Notes under the pieces: model-generated | Database searches by the model: none | Seen by the model: only the letters and a program-made list of their open reading frames with translations | Told to the model about the DNA's origin: nothing | Origin: Euptelea pleiosperma | Lineage: Eukaryota; Streptophyta; Magnoliopsida; Ranunculales; Eupteleaceae | Length of the DNA: 64,000 nucleotides | Direction of reading: 5' to 3' | Assembly (NCBI GenBank): GCA_035048495.1 | Contig: CM068549.1 | Location: 12,200,000-12,263,999, forward strand | Program-made: the position numbers and the translations under genes | Part shown: positions 35,000-44,311 of the stretch, piece after piece | Numbering within the stretch: the first letter of the stretch is position 1 | Layout of the letters: each line of letters begins with the position of its first letter

Positions 35000-35972
35000 T
35001 GACTTAGTGGCCATAAGAATAGGTTTTAAAATCAATAAAATAAAATTGTCAAACCTAGTCATGGACAGACTCGAGTCTAAGTTAAGATTATTGACTTTTA
35101 GAAAAGTCCGATCGATTGGACTATTTAGACCAATCGATTGAAATCTGTGAAATCGATTGGAACTTATAGGACATAAACTTATTTAAGTCTGATCAATTGG
35201 ACTATGTACAATCGATTCGATTTACGAAGGAAAAACCCATCTGTACAAGACCAATCGATTGGACCCAAAGTACAAAAAGACTTTAGTTCTCATAAATATT
35301 TTGTGAGCTTTTTCTCTTCCAGATCAAAGCCAAAAGCATGATCCCTTACTCAACTTAGATCTTCCACATAGATACTTGACCTAACAGCCTGAGAGTACCA
35401 ATGCGTCTCAACAGTATTTGAGCAACTTAGGGTTTAGGGTGTTCACTTTCAGCAAAGGCTGGAGAGTTGAGAATTAAGATCGGGGTAGCTGATCGAAGAT
35501 AGGTTTGGGGAGTACTAAACTGAACAAGCGGACAAAGCTTCTTGGTTGGGAAAGAGTGCATAAATTCGTAGCGTTGATTCGGAGGATGTGGATACATCGG
35601 CTAAGGTCGAAAGTTGTATTTACAATGATGCCGCATAAGTAACATTTGTTTCATTTAACTTTTCAGTTAGTGATACTTTCCGTCTGGACATGGTCTCGTG
35701 ATTTTCCTTGGCTAAGGTTTTCACGTAAAAACTTTTTGTTTTATGGATGGTTGATTGTTGTTCTGCTAAATCTATTGATTAGATCAAACGACGAAAAGAC
35801 AATATACCACAGAAGTATATTTGATTTGAATCAGTTGTGATAATCTTTTTATCTATCAACTAAGGCATGTGAGTTTATCACCTTATCTTTACCAGTAAAC
35901 TTGTGATAGGTTAGATTAAATTTTAAATAACATAATCAACCCTCCCTTCTAGGTATTTCTGATTAACTTTCA
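35000..35972. mobile_element. Ty1-copia-like LTR remnant
   Basis: Several CCAATCGATTGG and AATCGATTGG motifs (35110-35270) are followed by CACGTAAAAAC (35728) and, near the end, AATCAACCCTCCCTTCTAGG. This order resembles LTRs of Tork/SIRE-type copia elements, where CGATTGG palindromes and a CACGTAAA-like word precede an ACCCCCCTC-like end. No second LTR was found in the window, so it may be a solo or truncated LTR. Confidence 0.5.
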
Positions 35973-36230
35973 GATCTAGAAAGGACAAGGCCCAGCGTAA
36001 CTTGAAGGGGTTTCAGGCTGCTAAGAAGAGGGTGACAGAATTAAAGGCTCAGCTGCCTTAGCTATGAAGAGAGGATGAGGAAGCTCTTGATGTAGCTGAC
36101 ATTGAGAAGACCATGCCCACTAATCTTTAAGCCGATGATCCCACCAGCACCTCCACCTCTGTCACCAAGGAATCTCCAACAGACCAAGTTGCCTATACTT
36201 TAGAGACCCTTCTGTAGGCATAGATCTTAT
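35973..36230 (+). pseudogene. Decayed coding fragment, unidentified
   Basis: The plus strand reads RKDKAQRNLKGFQAAKKRVT and ELKAQLP, a stop, another stop, REDEEALDVADIEKTMPTNL, a stop, then a Thr/Ser-rich piece with KESPTDQVAYTLETLL before a final stop. The charged coiled-coil-like composition with four or five scattered stops suggests the tail of a retrotransposon or PMD-like protein. I do not recognise it with confidence. Confidence 0.4.
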
Positions 36231-36587
36231 GTCTTTTTTGCTTATTTACTTACTTTTCTTTTTTGTAATACAATGTAGTACTTCTAATGAATGAAATATT
36301 TATTTCTATACTTTGCGTGTTTGCCATAAGAGTTCCCCAAACTAACTTCTCTTGTACATGTGAAATAGCTAGTCCATGCCAGTTGGTGGAGACATGAGTT
36401 ATTTTGTTTGACGAGTCCAACCTAGAATACCTATTAACTATGCCAAAATTTAGTAGATATAGTTGAATCCTGTCTATTGTAAGAAAACTTTGCTTGATTG
36501 TTCAAAAGAATTTAAGAGATTAAATGGTTAGTATAATCTAACTATCAGTCCAAGTTTGATGTTCCCTAGGGATTTTATAGTATAAAG

Positions 36588-37033
36588 CAAGGTTTAAAGG
36601 GGACCGTTATAACGGTATAACGGACTGGTGGCGTTACCATTTTTTCCGTTATAACGGCAGTTATAATGGAAAAAACGCTCTGGGGCAAAAACGAAAAAAA
36701 AAAGGTAAAAAACGGAAAATAACGGAATATAACGAAAATAACAGAAAAAAAAAAAGGAAAAAATGGCGTTGAAATTCAAATTTTGAATTTTAAAATTTGA
36801 ATTTCGGAATTTCAAAAATGGAAAATAACGGGAAAAAAAATAGAATATAACAGAAATAACTGAAATAACGGCTGTTTTTTTCACAATTTTTTTCAGAAAA
36901 TAACAGTTCGTTATAACGGAAAATAACGGCCGTTATTTTTGTTATAACGGCCGTTATTTTTTGGGCATTTTAACGATCCATAACATAACGGGGTAGGTCC
37001 GAATCCGTTATAACGGCTGTTCTTTAAACCTTG
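36588..37033. mobile_element. hAT-type MITE of the AACGG family, best copy
   Basis: It begins CAAGGTTTAAAGG and ends TCTTTAAACCTTG. It is flanked by GTATAAAG (36580-36587) and GTATGAAG (37034-37041), an 8-bp duplication with one mismatch, as expected for hAT elements. The interior alternates AACGG, CCGTTAT and GAAATTCAAATTTTGAATTT. Other members are near 14921, 21030, 21968, 24590, 27130, 40085 and 41984. Confidence 0.8.
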
Positions 37034-37039
37034 GTATGA

Positions 37040-37934
37040 AGTTTCTCTCCCAAAATTCTACGTGGAACACTCTTTAGGGCCCACTGACCTTATGGATGTT
37101 AGGTCTACTTCTTGATGGATCTACACATGAAAAATCAGTTTATTTGATAATTTATAACATCTAGATTTGAGCATTTTAATATCGTAATTTCTGGTCATTG
37201 AATTTGAACATCTTTTTTTAATTGAATGCTAAAATATAAGTGTTAGAAATCGTCGATCAAGTTAACTTTTGGCATGTAGGTCTGTCAGGCGGTTGTGCAA
37301 ACATCCATAAGGTTAGTGGGCCCTAAAAGATGTTCTAAGTGGCATTTTGTAGATACAGGTAATCTCACCCATTGTAGGAAAAATTTGCTTGGTTGTGCAA
37401 AAAGAATTTAAGAGATTGAATGGTTAAGATAGTATAATCTAACCTTTTGAACTCTGTTTGTGTAACTCATTAGAGGGTTGAGAAACAAAGAGAAGATGTG
37501 TACGAACGAGATATACTACTGTGGGACCCATATCCATCATCACCAACCAAATACCTCCCTGTACCCATGGTCAATCAAACTATTGATGACTCTGATCTGG
37601 CGATAAAATTTTGATGAACTGCATTGGAAGGACAACTTATTTCATATAGAAGTTAGAGTTTACTGAGGATGATGCACATCATACACAGCATATACTTTCT
37701 CCGAACTTCCAAAAAGTACATTGCTGACCTGTCAAAGCCTTTTGGAAACATGAGGTAGCCGCCAATAACCCCTTTAAATATCTCTCTTGTAGTGTCCGAA
37801 GACTAAGAATTTCCAAATTGGAAAACCGACGCCGTTATGGGTTTAGGGGTGACTGAGGCCGTCGCTATAGGTATTGAAAACCGTTGCTATAGGTTAAGGG
37901 ACTAGTTTTCTACCGACTATTTTCTAAACAGTAC
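37040..37934. other. Family C repeat (37045-37350), then non-coding DNA
   Basis: The repeat shows CCACTGACCTTATGGATGTTA, AATTTGAACATC and GGTTAGTGGGCCCTAAAAG. The later part (37600-37800) resembles the RING-gene upstream region in phrases such as CCGCCAATAACCCCTTTAAAT. No gene is visible. Confidence 0.5.
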
Positions 37935-38135
37935 TTGTCAACCCATTTAAGGCAGTGATCCAGTGCTTACGTTTTAAATAAAATACGTTGATTGCTAATG
38001 AAAGTGCTCTATACTATTGGGCCCCACATCCATAAAAGCCACACCAAATAACTTTACCATAATATGATGGACATAAAATTTGATAAAAATGTACATATAA
38101 TCTGACTTTCGGGCTCTAGCCATTAGATTAGAGCA
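37935..38135. repeat. Copy of the RING-gene upstream segment (27935-28110)
   Basis: Same phrase order as the segment upstream of the RING gene, including AATGAAAGTGCTCT and CCCCACATCCATAAAAGCCA. No gene follows here. It may be a dispersed repeat rather than a promoter duplication. Confidence 0.6.
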
Positions 38136-38417
38136 TTTTTTTCATAATGGGCTTCATGAATAAGCCCACACCTGGTTCCAATCTCATAATGAAAAGGTCC
38201 TAGCTCAATCCAACGTCTAGAAATGATCAGTCACGCTAGCTGATTATTGATGTGGAGCAATCATTCATGGGTCAGTCGGCCGCACTCGGCATTTTGAGGG
38301 ATTTCTTTATCAAACTTTTGTATCACACGAGGGCCCATTAAAAACTTTCTAATGCACCGCCTATTATAATTACAAAAAAGAGCCTTATGAGTAGATTTGG
38401 CCCAATATAATGAGAAA

Positions 38418-39307
38418 GGGGAATTTTCGATACCACGTCAATTTCTCTTTTCTCCCCCCTTTCTCTTATTTCCCCTCCACAATTTTTGTAATTTTCTAAT
38501 TGGCCCGTGGTGGGTCCATCGAAACCTCTTATCACACCTCCCCCCCGCCAAATGATAAACATAAAAGGGTAATTTGGAAGGGTTTTGCGATTTCGGTGAA
38601 ATCGCCTTACGTCGCTCTTCCTCTTCCCATCCACCCTCACCATACCGCTAACCCCATTTTCTCTCTAACGTCATTGGTCGCCCTCTTTCTCTGTCGTTGC
38701 TGGTCGCCGAAGAGTGGAGGTACCTCTCGTTCCGCAGGTACATCGTCATTGTTCGGACTGCTAAGTTCGAATAATGCTTCACTGTTCAAACTGTTAAGTC
38801 CGAACAATGAATGATTATCCGGACTTAGTAGTCCGAACAATCAATTCAAAGACCATGACTGCACGAGGAAAAAAAAAAACAAATGTATCGTTTCGGCGAC
38901 ATTACTAGAAATTCTTGTTAGAATGGTTTAAAAAATGAAGTTAGAATGATTTTGTTGATTAAAAAAATTGAATTCAAATATATATATCCATTGATTGTTT
39001 TACTCAAAAGTTCCCAATGAGAGTTGTAGAAGATGTAGAATACAACCCTAGAATCTTTTAGGTATTCTCCTTTTGCTTTTTTAATAATCTCCCTTGCTTT
39101 CTCCCGTGCTCTAACGGTTTTGAATTTTAGAGGGGATGAGTAGAAATAGAAATAGGTTAATTAAAGAAATAAGGGGGGTAAAGTTGGTATTTTATATATA
39201 TCTTGTGGGGGAAAGATAAGAGATAACACAGGGGATATAGAAGTCATTTTAATTATAATTTAAGTGGGGGATAAGAAGAGAAATTGACGGGGTATCCAAA
39301 ATTCACC
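38418..39307. mobile_element. Mutator-like element, 890 bp, 9-bp target duplication
   Basis: The left end GGGGAATTTTCGATACCACG and the complement of the right end, GGTGAATTTTGGATACCCCG, continue as TIRs through GTCAATTTCTCTT and C-rich blocks. The flanks are AATGAGAAA (38409-38417) and AATCAGAAA (39308-39316), 8 of 9 matching. The centre has GTTCGGACT palindromes (38750-38850) and an exon-like CT-rich stretch, possibly captured. No transposase. Confidence 0.75.
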
Positions 39308-39317
39308 AATCAGAAAA

Positions 39318-39655
39318 GATTTGCTGATCCCGGGGACCTTCAAACTTTGAAAGTTTTCGCAGTTTGAAGGTTCCCTGCGAAAATGTCAGACACGCCACGT
39401 TAACCCTTGGTTAGTTGGTTAAGGCTGGTTAACAAAAGTTACGTGTCAGACATTTTAGGACGGACCTTCAAAGTTTAGAGAAAATTTTTGAAGCAGCAAA
39501 GCAGTGGCCAATCACATGGCGCCACAATCTCCTGTTGCTTTCTACAAACCCAGAAATGCTTTTTGAACCGGAGATTGTGGCGCCATGTGATTGGCCACTG
39601 CTTCGCTGCTGTAAAATCCACTGCTTCAAAAATTTTCTCCAAAGTTTGGACCAGC
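39318..39655. mobile_element. MITE of family D with a long hairpin
   Basis: The outer ends resemble GATTTGCTG...CCAGCGAATT. The left half contains the pair AAAATGTCAGACACGCCACG / ACGTGTCAGACATTTT. The right half (39478-39642) is a hairpin whose arms include GTGGCCAATCACATGGCGCC followed by ACAATCTCC, 31-32 bp matched without a break, around a 35-base loop, with further imperfect pairing outside (GAGAAAATTTTTGAAGCAG). Non-coding. Confidence 0.75.
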
Positions 39656-39844
39656 GAATTTTTTTCTCCAATAGAATGGACGCCGCCGTTCAGGAAATTG
39701 CTTACTTTTACCATAGAAACTTTGCCATCCAAACCCGTCGTATTGTTGACACGTACCTGTTGACGTGGCCAATAACTAGCACTTTAGCAAGAGTACGTCA
39801 ATTGCACGAGACTTGGTCAGGTACCACAATATAAGCCACGTGGC

Positions 39845-40075
39845 AATTTCTTAGAGTACACTGATCCTATATATGTTTGACCAATCTGTAGGTGGACCAA
39901 CGAACTAAAAATCAGCCTGATTAGTGATTTCAAACCGTTGGATCTTTATACGTAAATAATGGTAAATAATGCTCAAATTCCTACGGTTAAAATCAACCAA
40001 CGAAAATGACTTCAACTAACGCTTAGAAATCCCTGATCAGGTTGATTTTGGGTTTGTAGGTCCACCTCCTGTTAT
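39845..40075. repeat. Family C MITE, partial
   Basis: Contains AATCAGCCTGATTAGTGATTT, CCGTTGGATCTTTATACG and TTGATTTTGGGTTTGTAGGT, parts of the family C interior, without the GCCACGTGGC ends. Confidence 0.55.
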
Positions 40076-40084
40076 TTTAGGGAT

Positions 40085-40286
40085 GTCAACGAAAATAACG
40101 ACAGTTATTTTCTGAAAAAAATCGTGAAAAAACGATCGTTATTTCCATTATTTTTCTGTTATTTTCCCCTTTTTTTCGTTTTTCAAATTTGAATTTCAGC
40201 GCCTTTTTTTCCGTTTTTTCTTCGTTATTGGCCATGTCCGCGGAAAAACAGCAACGCCCCCAGTCCGTTATAACGTTTAAACCTTG
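40085..40286. mobile_element. AACGG-family hAT-type MITE, left-truncated
   Basis: It ends CGTTTAAACCTTG at 40286 like the copy at 36588. The left terminus is missing. Confidence 0.65.
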
Positions 40287-40827
40287 GTTTAGAGTCTTTA
40301 GACTACCTTCACGCGCGTCTGGACAAAGTTGATTCTGGACTATCTCTTGAGTATTTCTGTTTTCTTTTTGGTCAAATGGCAAGAATTGTCCGGAACAGCG
40401 CAAGTATGCAGCTGTGGTCAATCAAAGAGAAAACTAAAATTTAAATGATTTGGATCAACAAGAACATGACCATGTGTATGTAATCTAAGTAGTTGATCTT
40501 CGAATATAGAAAATGAATGAAATAGATAGGATGGTTAGAATCTTTCAAAATATGAAAATAATGAAGTTCATCATTTTGCTATCCGCAAGGAATATTTTTT
40601 TCCACGCACAACTCCACCAGCTCAAAAACTAAATTATTGATCGTTCTCTTTTATTTTCCCACACTACAACCATTCGATCACAGACAACTCTGTGAAGATT
40701 ATTGAAAAAATGGACATGAAAGTAATAATTAAATTAGCCTTCTCTGTAACATGGCAAGAATTAGATCGGTGAGATCGCCAATTGAGTACTCTCACCCCTT
40801 TGAATCACTACTCACTAATAATACAGT
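40287..40827. other. 3' flank of the tandem-repeat peptide gene
   Basis: No gene is visible. On the minus strand TCAATAATC near 40705 is a possible polyadenylation element downstream of the stop codon at 40828. Confidence 0.4.
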
Positions 40828-41712
40828 TCAAGATGAAGCTGAACCAGGAGTTGGACGAGGTTCCCATCTTAACGGGCTACCGAGACTTGTGCTGGGCTGG
40901 TTTGGTGATCCTTTTGGAGGTGGAGGAGGTGATGAATATTCCCTCTCGAAGTTTTCGAGACTTGTGCTGGGCTGGTTTGTTGATCCTTTTGGGGGTGGAG
41001 GAGGTGATGAATATTCCCTCTCGAAGTTTTCGAGACTTGTGCTGGGCTGGTTTGTTGATCCTTTTGGAGGTGGAGGAGGTGATGAGTATTCCTTCTCGAA
41101 GTTTTTGAGACTTGTGCTGGGCTGGTTTGTTGATCCTTTTGGAGGTGGAGGAGGTGAAGAATATTCCCTCTCGAAGTTTTTGAGACTTGTGCTGGGCTGG
41201 TTTGTTGATCCTTTTGGAGGTGGAGGAGGTGAAGAATATTCCCTCTCAAAGTTTTCGAGATTTGCACTGGGCTGGTTTGTTGATCCTTTTGGAGGTGGAG
41301 GAGGTGAAGAATATTCCCTCTCGAAGTTTTTGAGACTTGTGCTGGGCTGGTTTGTTGATCCTTTTGGAGGTGGAGGAGGTGAAGAATATTCCCTCTCGAA
41401 GTTTTCGAGACTTGTGCTGGGCTGGTTTGTTGATCCTTTTGGAGGTGGAGGAGGTGAAGAATATTCCCTCTCGAATTTTTTTATCACCATAAACCCATTA
41501 CAAGGATTATCTGCAATTCAAGTAGATGAGAAAGTTAATTAGATAAGAAGAATTCATGAGTAAACATCAATAGAGTTTAAGAGACGTGAAGTGTGAGCGT
41601 GAGAGAGATAATTACCAGGAAATGATCTTGCGCGGGCAACAACAGCAGAAATACAGAGAAAGATGAAGAGAGAGATGAGAAGGAAAGGTAATTTCATTAT
41701 GGAACTTTGCAT
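40828..41712 (-). CDS. Secreted tandem-repeat proline-rich protein, candidate multi-peptide precursor
   Basis: The minus strand carries two exons, 41712-41616 and 41510-40828, joined by a 105-bp GT-AG intron (phase 1), giving 259 residues. Residues 1-28 are a signal peptide: core LPFLLISLFIFLCISAVVA with an ARA cleavage context. Residues 34-44 (NPCNGFMVIKK) precede eight 25-residue repeats (45-242) built on EYSSPPPPPKGSTNQPS, then (T/A)(S/N)L(E/K)NFE(R/K). The tail (243-259) ends SPLRWEPRPTPGSASS. Repeats differ at only a few residues. SPPPPP is a known signal for proline hydroxylation and arabinosylation, and an acidic residue before Tyr could allow sulfation. The layout resembles hydroxyproline-rich systemin precursors or short extensins, but I recognise no family. 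The opposite strand is open only because the unit is 75 bp. A second ATG at 41697 is in frame. Secretion is inferred from the signal peptide. Confidence 0.7.
40882..41475 (-). repeat. 75-bp minisatellite, eight units, coding
   Basis: Eight head-to-tail units of 75 bp (the last two codons of the eighth are replaced). Each contains CTTGTGCTGGGCTGGTTTGT and GATCCTTTTGGAGGTGGAGG in plus-strand reading. Differences between units are a handful of substitutions, so the array is young or homogenised. Because 75 is a multiple of three, length changes keep the frame. Confidence 0.95.
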
Positions 41713-41755
41713 GTTATTTGGCATTTAAGACTTAAAAGACCAAAGTCTTTAAGTT

Positions 41756-41763
41756 TATTTATA
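41756..41763 (-). promoter_or_regulatory. TATA box of the tandem-repeat protein gene
   Basis: TATAAATA on the minus strand, 44 bp upstream of the first ATG. It implies a short leader. Further upstream are a GA/CT tract (41810-41827) and two W-box cores, TTGACC at 41865-41870 and TTGACT at 41898-41903 (plus-strand reading), which are WRKY sites in many defence genes. Confidence 0.5.
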
Positions 41764-41983
41764 AGCATTAAGCATGTGTAATGTGCAGGGCATTTCTACA
41801 TCCCCTGTCTCTCTCTCTCTCTCTCTCAAAGTAAGGCCTCTAGCTAGGTATGAATTTGGAATTCTTGACCGAGTGTAGTCTATTACAACGTGTATATTGA
41901 CTGCGCAGTGGATTTATAGAGAGAGAAAAAGATAGAGAGAGAGAGAGTGTGTGTTACCTACTTTTTTTTTTAATCAGTGTGTT

Positions 41984-42370
41984 ACCCATGGTTTTAAAAA
42001 CGGCCGTTTAAACGGTAACGCCCCAAGCCCGTTTCCGTTTAAACCCGTTTTATCGGTTTTGAAAAAAATGGCCGTTTTTTTGTTTTAACGGCCGTTAAAA
42101 TCGTTTAAACAGCTGTTTAATTTCAAAAAAAATTGTGAAAAAAACGACCGTTAAAACTGTTTAATTCTGTTTAAATCCGTTAAATTCCGTTTTATTTTTA
42201 ATTTTCAAATTTCAAAATTTGAATTTCAGCGCCACTTTTTTCTTTTTATGTTAAAATCCGTTAAAATCGTTAAAACCGTTAAAATCTGTTAAAATTCGTT
42301 TAATTCCGTTTAATTCTGTTTTTTACCATTTTTTTTTAATTTTTGCCCCTGACCGTTTCAATCCGTTTCA
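41984..42370. mobile_element. AACGG-family repeat, diverged
   Basis: It starts CCATGGTTTTAAAAACGGCCG and continues with many CCGTTTAAAC, CGTTAAAATC and GAAATTTGAATTT-like words. The far end is decayed near ATCCGTTTCAATCC. No coding capacity. Confidence 0.6.
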
Positions 42371-42373
42371 ATC

Positions 42374-42910
42374 CAGCACGTCCACTTCCCTCATCAATGA
42401 TAATAAGGAACAATAGTATATGCCACGTGTGACACACTCTTAGGGACCACTGACCGTACGGATGTTTGTCCCAATTAAAAGCCTCTCTACTTTGAAAGGC
42501 AAAACCTTTCCTCATTAAATGCCTCTATTCTAAAGAAAAGACAAACTCGGGTTAGAGTTCGTCCGGTTCAGGATGTCCAGCACGCCCACATCCTTCATCA
42601 ATGATTATGATGGACAATAGTATATGCCACGTGACACTCTTAGGGACCACTGACCGCACGGATGTTTGTTCCATCCCTAAGTTGACCTATATAAGCATGT
42701 TTAGTAGTCTCAAACCTTTGGATCTGAATACTTATATAATGCTCAAAATCTATGCTTAAAAATCAACCCGTGAAAACGACTCCAATGAAATACAAAAAAA
42801 TCATTAATAGGTAATTTTTTTGCATGTAGGTCCATCTAGAGATGGGACAAATATCAATACGGCGAGTGATCTCTACGAGTGTGCTACGTGTGTAGGGTGC
42901 ACATGCATTG
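42374..42910. repeat. Family C MITE with a duplicated left end (period about 203 bp)
   Basis: ATCAATGAT...GGA(A)CAATAGTATATGCCACGTG followed by CTCTTAGGGACCACTGACCG and ACGGATGTTTG occurs at 42374-42474 and again at 42577-42674. The interior and right end (GTGTGCTACGTG) follow once. Confidence 0.65.
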
Positions 42911-43360
42911 CACGTGGCATTCCCCTAGAATCGTTTGCTCATACAATGAGTCGGAACTATTTAAATAAACTGATCAGCCCTTGAGTCCTCGACCTCTCGG
43001 TCGAGCAGGGAGTTGGGGCTTAAAGGATAATTAACTGAGATTTGTTGTGGGTCGGAACGATGATATGTAGAGTTGGAGGCGGTGAAGGTAAGACGCTTCC
43101 ATGGTTTTCTTATAACCATAGATTCTGTACGTTTCAAGAAGAAAGTTAGATAATAGGAACTGCACATTTCTCTCTCATATTAGGGTAACACTCCCTAAAT
43201 TTGAAAGTAATTAGTAATACCCTTAATACTTTCAAACTTTAGGAAGACCCCCCTTACCCACTTCGGTAATTACTTTTCTAATAATTGAGATCATTAGGAA
43301 ATGATCTTTGCTAAGGAGAGAAATGAAAGAGAGTTCTCAACATGGGACTTAAATGTTATA
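42911..43360. other. No supported gene
   Basis: A minus-strand frame at 42961-43167 (68 codons, containing RLTFTASNSTYHRSDPQQ) has no signal, motif or family I recognise. 43352-43360 is the left target duplication of the next MITE. Confidence 0.35.
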
Positions 43361-43549
43361 GGGTCGGGATCCGGGGACAACCATTTGGCGGACCCACATA
43401 GAATGGCTGATTTTTGGTGACGATGCTCTCTGTGGTGAGGAGATCATCCTCACCAAAAATCAGCCATTGGTTCATCTTCCATGTGGGCCCGCCAAAATGG
43501 TTGTCAAAAATAGTTGTCAAAAATGGTTGTCCCCCGCATCCCCCGACCC
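43361..43549. mobile_element. Mutator-type MITE, family A, copy 3 (exact 9-bp duplication)
   Basis: The 189-bp element begins GGGTCGGGATCCGGGGACA and ends TGTCCCCCGCATCCCCCGACCC in complement-matching form. AATGTTATA is repeated exactly at 43352-43360 and 43550-43558. The centre is GGTGAGGAGATCATCCTCACC with AAAATCAGCCATTGGTTCAT on one side and its diverged complement on the other, so almost the whole element folds back. Confidence 0.9.
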
Positions 43550-43671
43550 AATGTTATATGGCATATCACACGTCTTGTTGACACGGACTACCAACAACCC
43601 CCACTTTAACCAATGCAATCATTCACTGCCCGCATCGTTTTTTGGAATATTCTCCTGTCAAATCAGGTGGG

Positions 43672-44080
43672 TCCCACCTCGAGAGAGTAAAACTTTGATG
43701 ACTAATCTGTCATCGAGGCCGATGACAGGCCGCAATATGAGTCACATGGCACACTCTTAGAGGACTTTGACTGTATGGATGTTTTCCCAATCCCTAGGTA
43801 GACCTATAAACCAAAATTCAGCCTGATCAGCTATTTCTAGGCGTTGGATTAGAATTATTTTCATGGGTTGATTTTAACCGCGGGAATTTGAGCATTATTG
43901 ACCATTATTCGAGGTACAAAGATCCAAAGGTTTGAAATCACTAATCAAGCTGATTTTTGGTGTCTAAGTCCACTAGAGATTGGGAAAACATCCATACAGT
44001 CAAGAGCCTCTAAAAGTGTGCCACGTGGCTCGTATTGCACCATCATCTGCCTCAATCATCAAAGTTTTACTCGCATGGAG
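43672..44080. mobile_element. Family C MITE, best copy
   Basis: The ends pair over about 70 bp: AGTAAAACTTTGATGA, GCAATATGAGTCACATGGCA and CACTCTTAGAGG on the left, and the complements on the right. The interior carries GATTTTAACCGCGGGAATTTG and AAATCACTAATCAAGCTGA. Diverged members lie near 14400, 25830, 37045, 39845, 42374 and 44360. Superfamily unresolved. Confidence 0.7.
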
Positions 44081-44199
44081 GGGCGGCCTTGAATGTTGCA
44101 AAAGTACTATTTAGTCTAAAATTGTTGGGAGCAATAATTTACTTGTGAAAGTGGGGGTAGTTGGAGAGTAAAACTTCCGTCACAATGGAATTGCAAATC

Positions 44200-44311
44200 A
44201 CACAATCACAGCCAATGAATTCTCGGCACGTACATCTAAAATCAAAAGCGCATGGGTACGTTGCAAAAGCACTTGTGTACGTGCCGAGAACTCATTGGCT
44301 TGTGATTGTGA
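44200..44311. repeat. Compact foldback hairpin, arms of about 34 bp
   Basis: CACAATCACAGCCAATGAA-TTCTCGGCACGTACA pairs with TGTACGTGCCGAGAA-CTCATTGGCTTGTGATTGTG across a 40-base loop with very few mismatches. Non-coding. It could be a tiny MITE or a small-RNA-type hairpin. Confidence 0.8.

Noticed and set aside
40751..41542. Plus-strand 263-codon frame with Gly-rich repeats (DPFGGGGG) across the minisatellite
   Set aside because: It is the shadow of the 75-bp coding repeat on the other strand. The minus strand has the signal peptide, matching-phase intron and TATA box. The plus strand has none of these.
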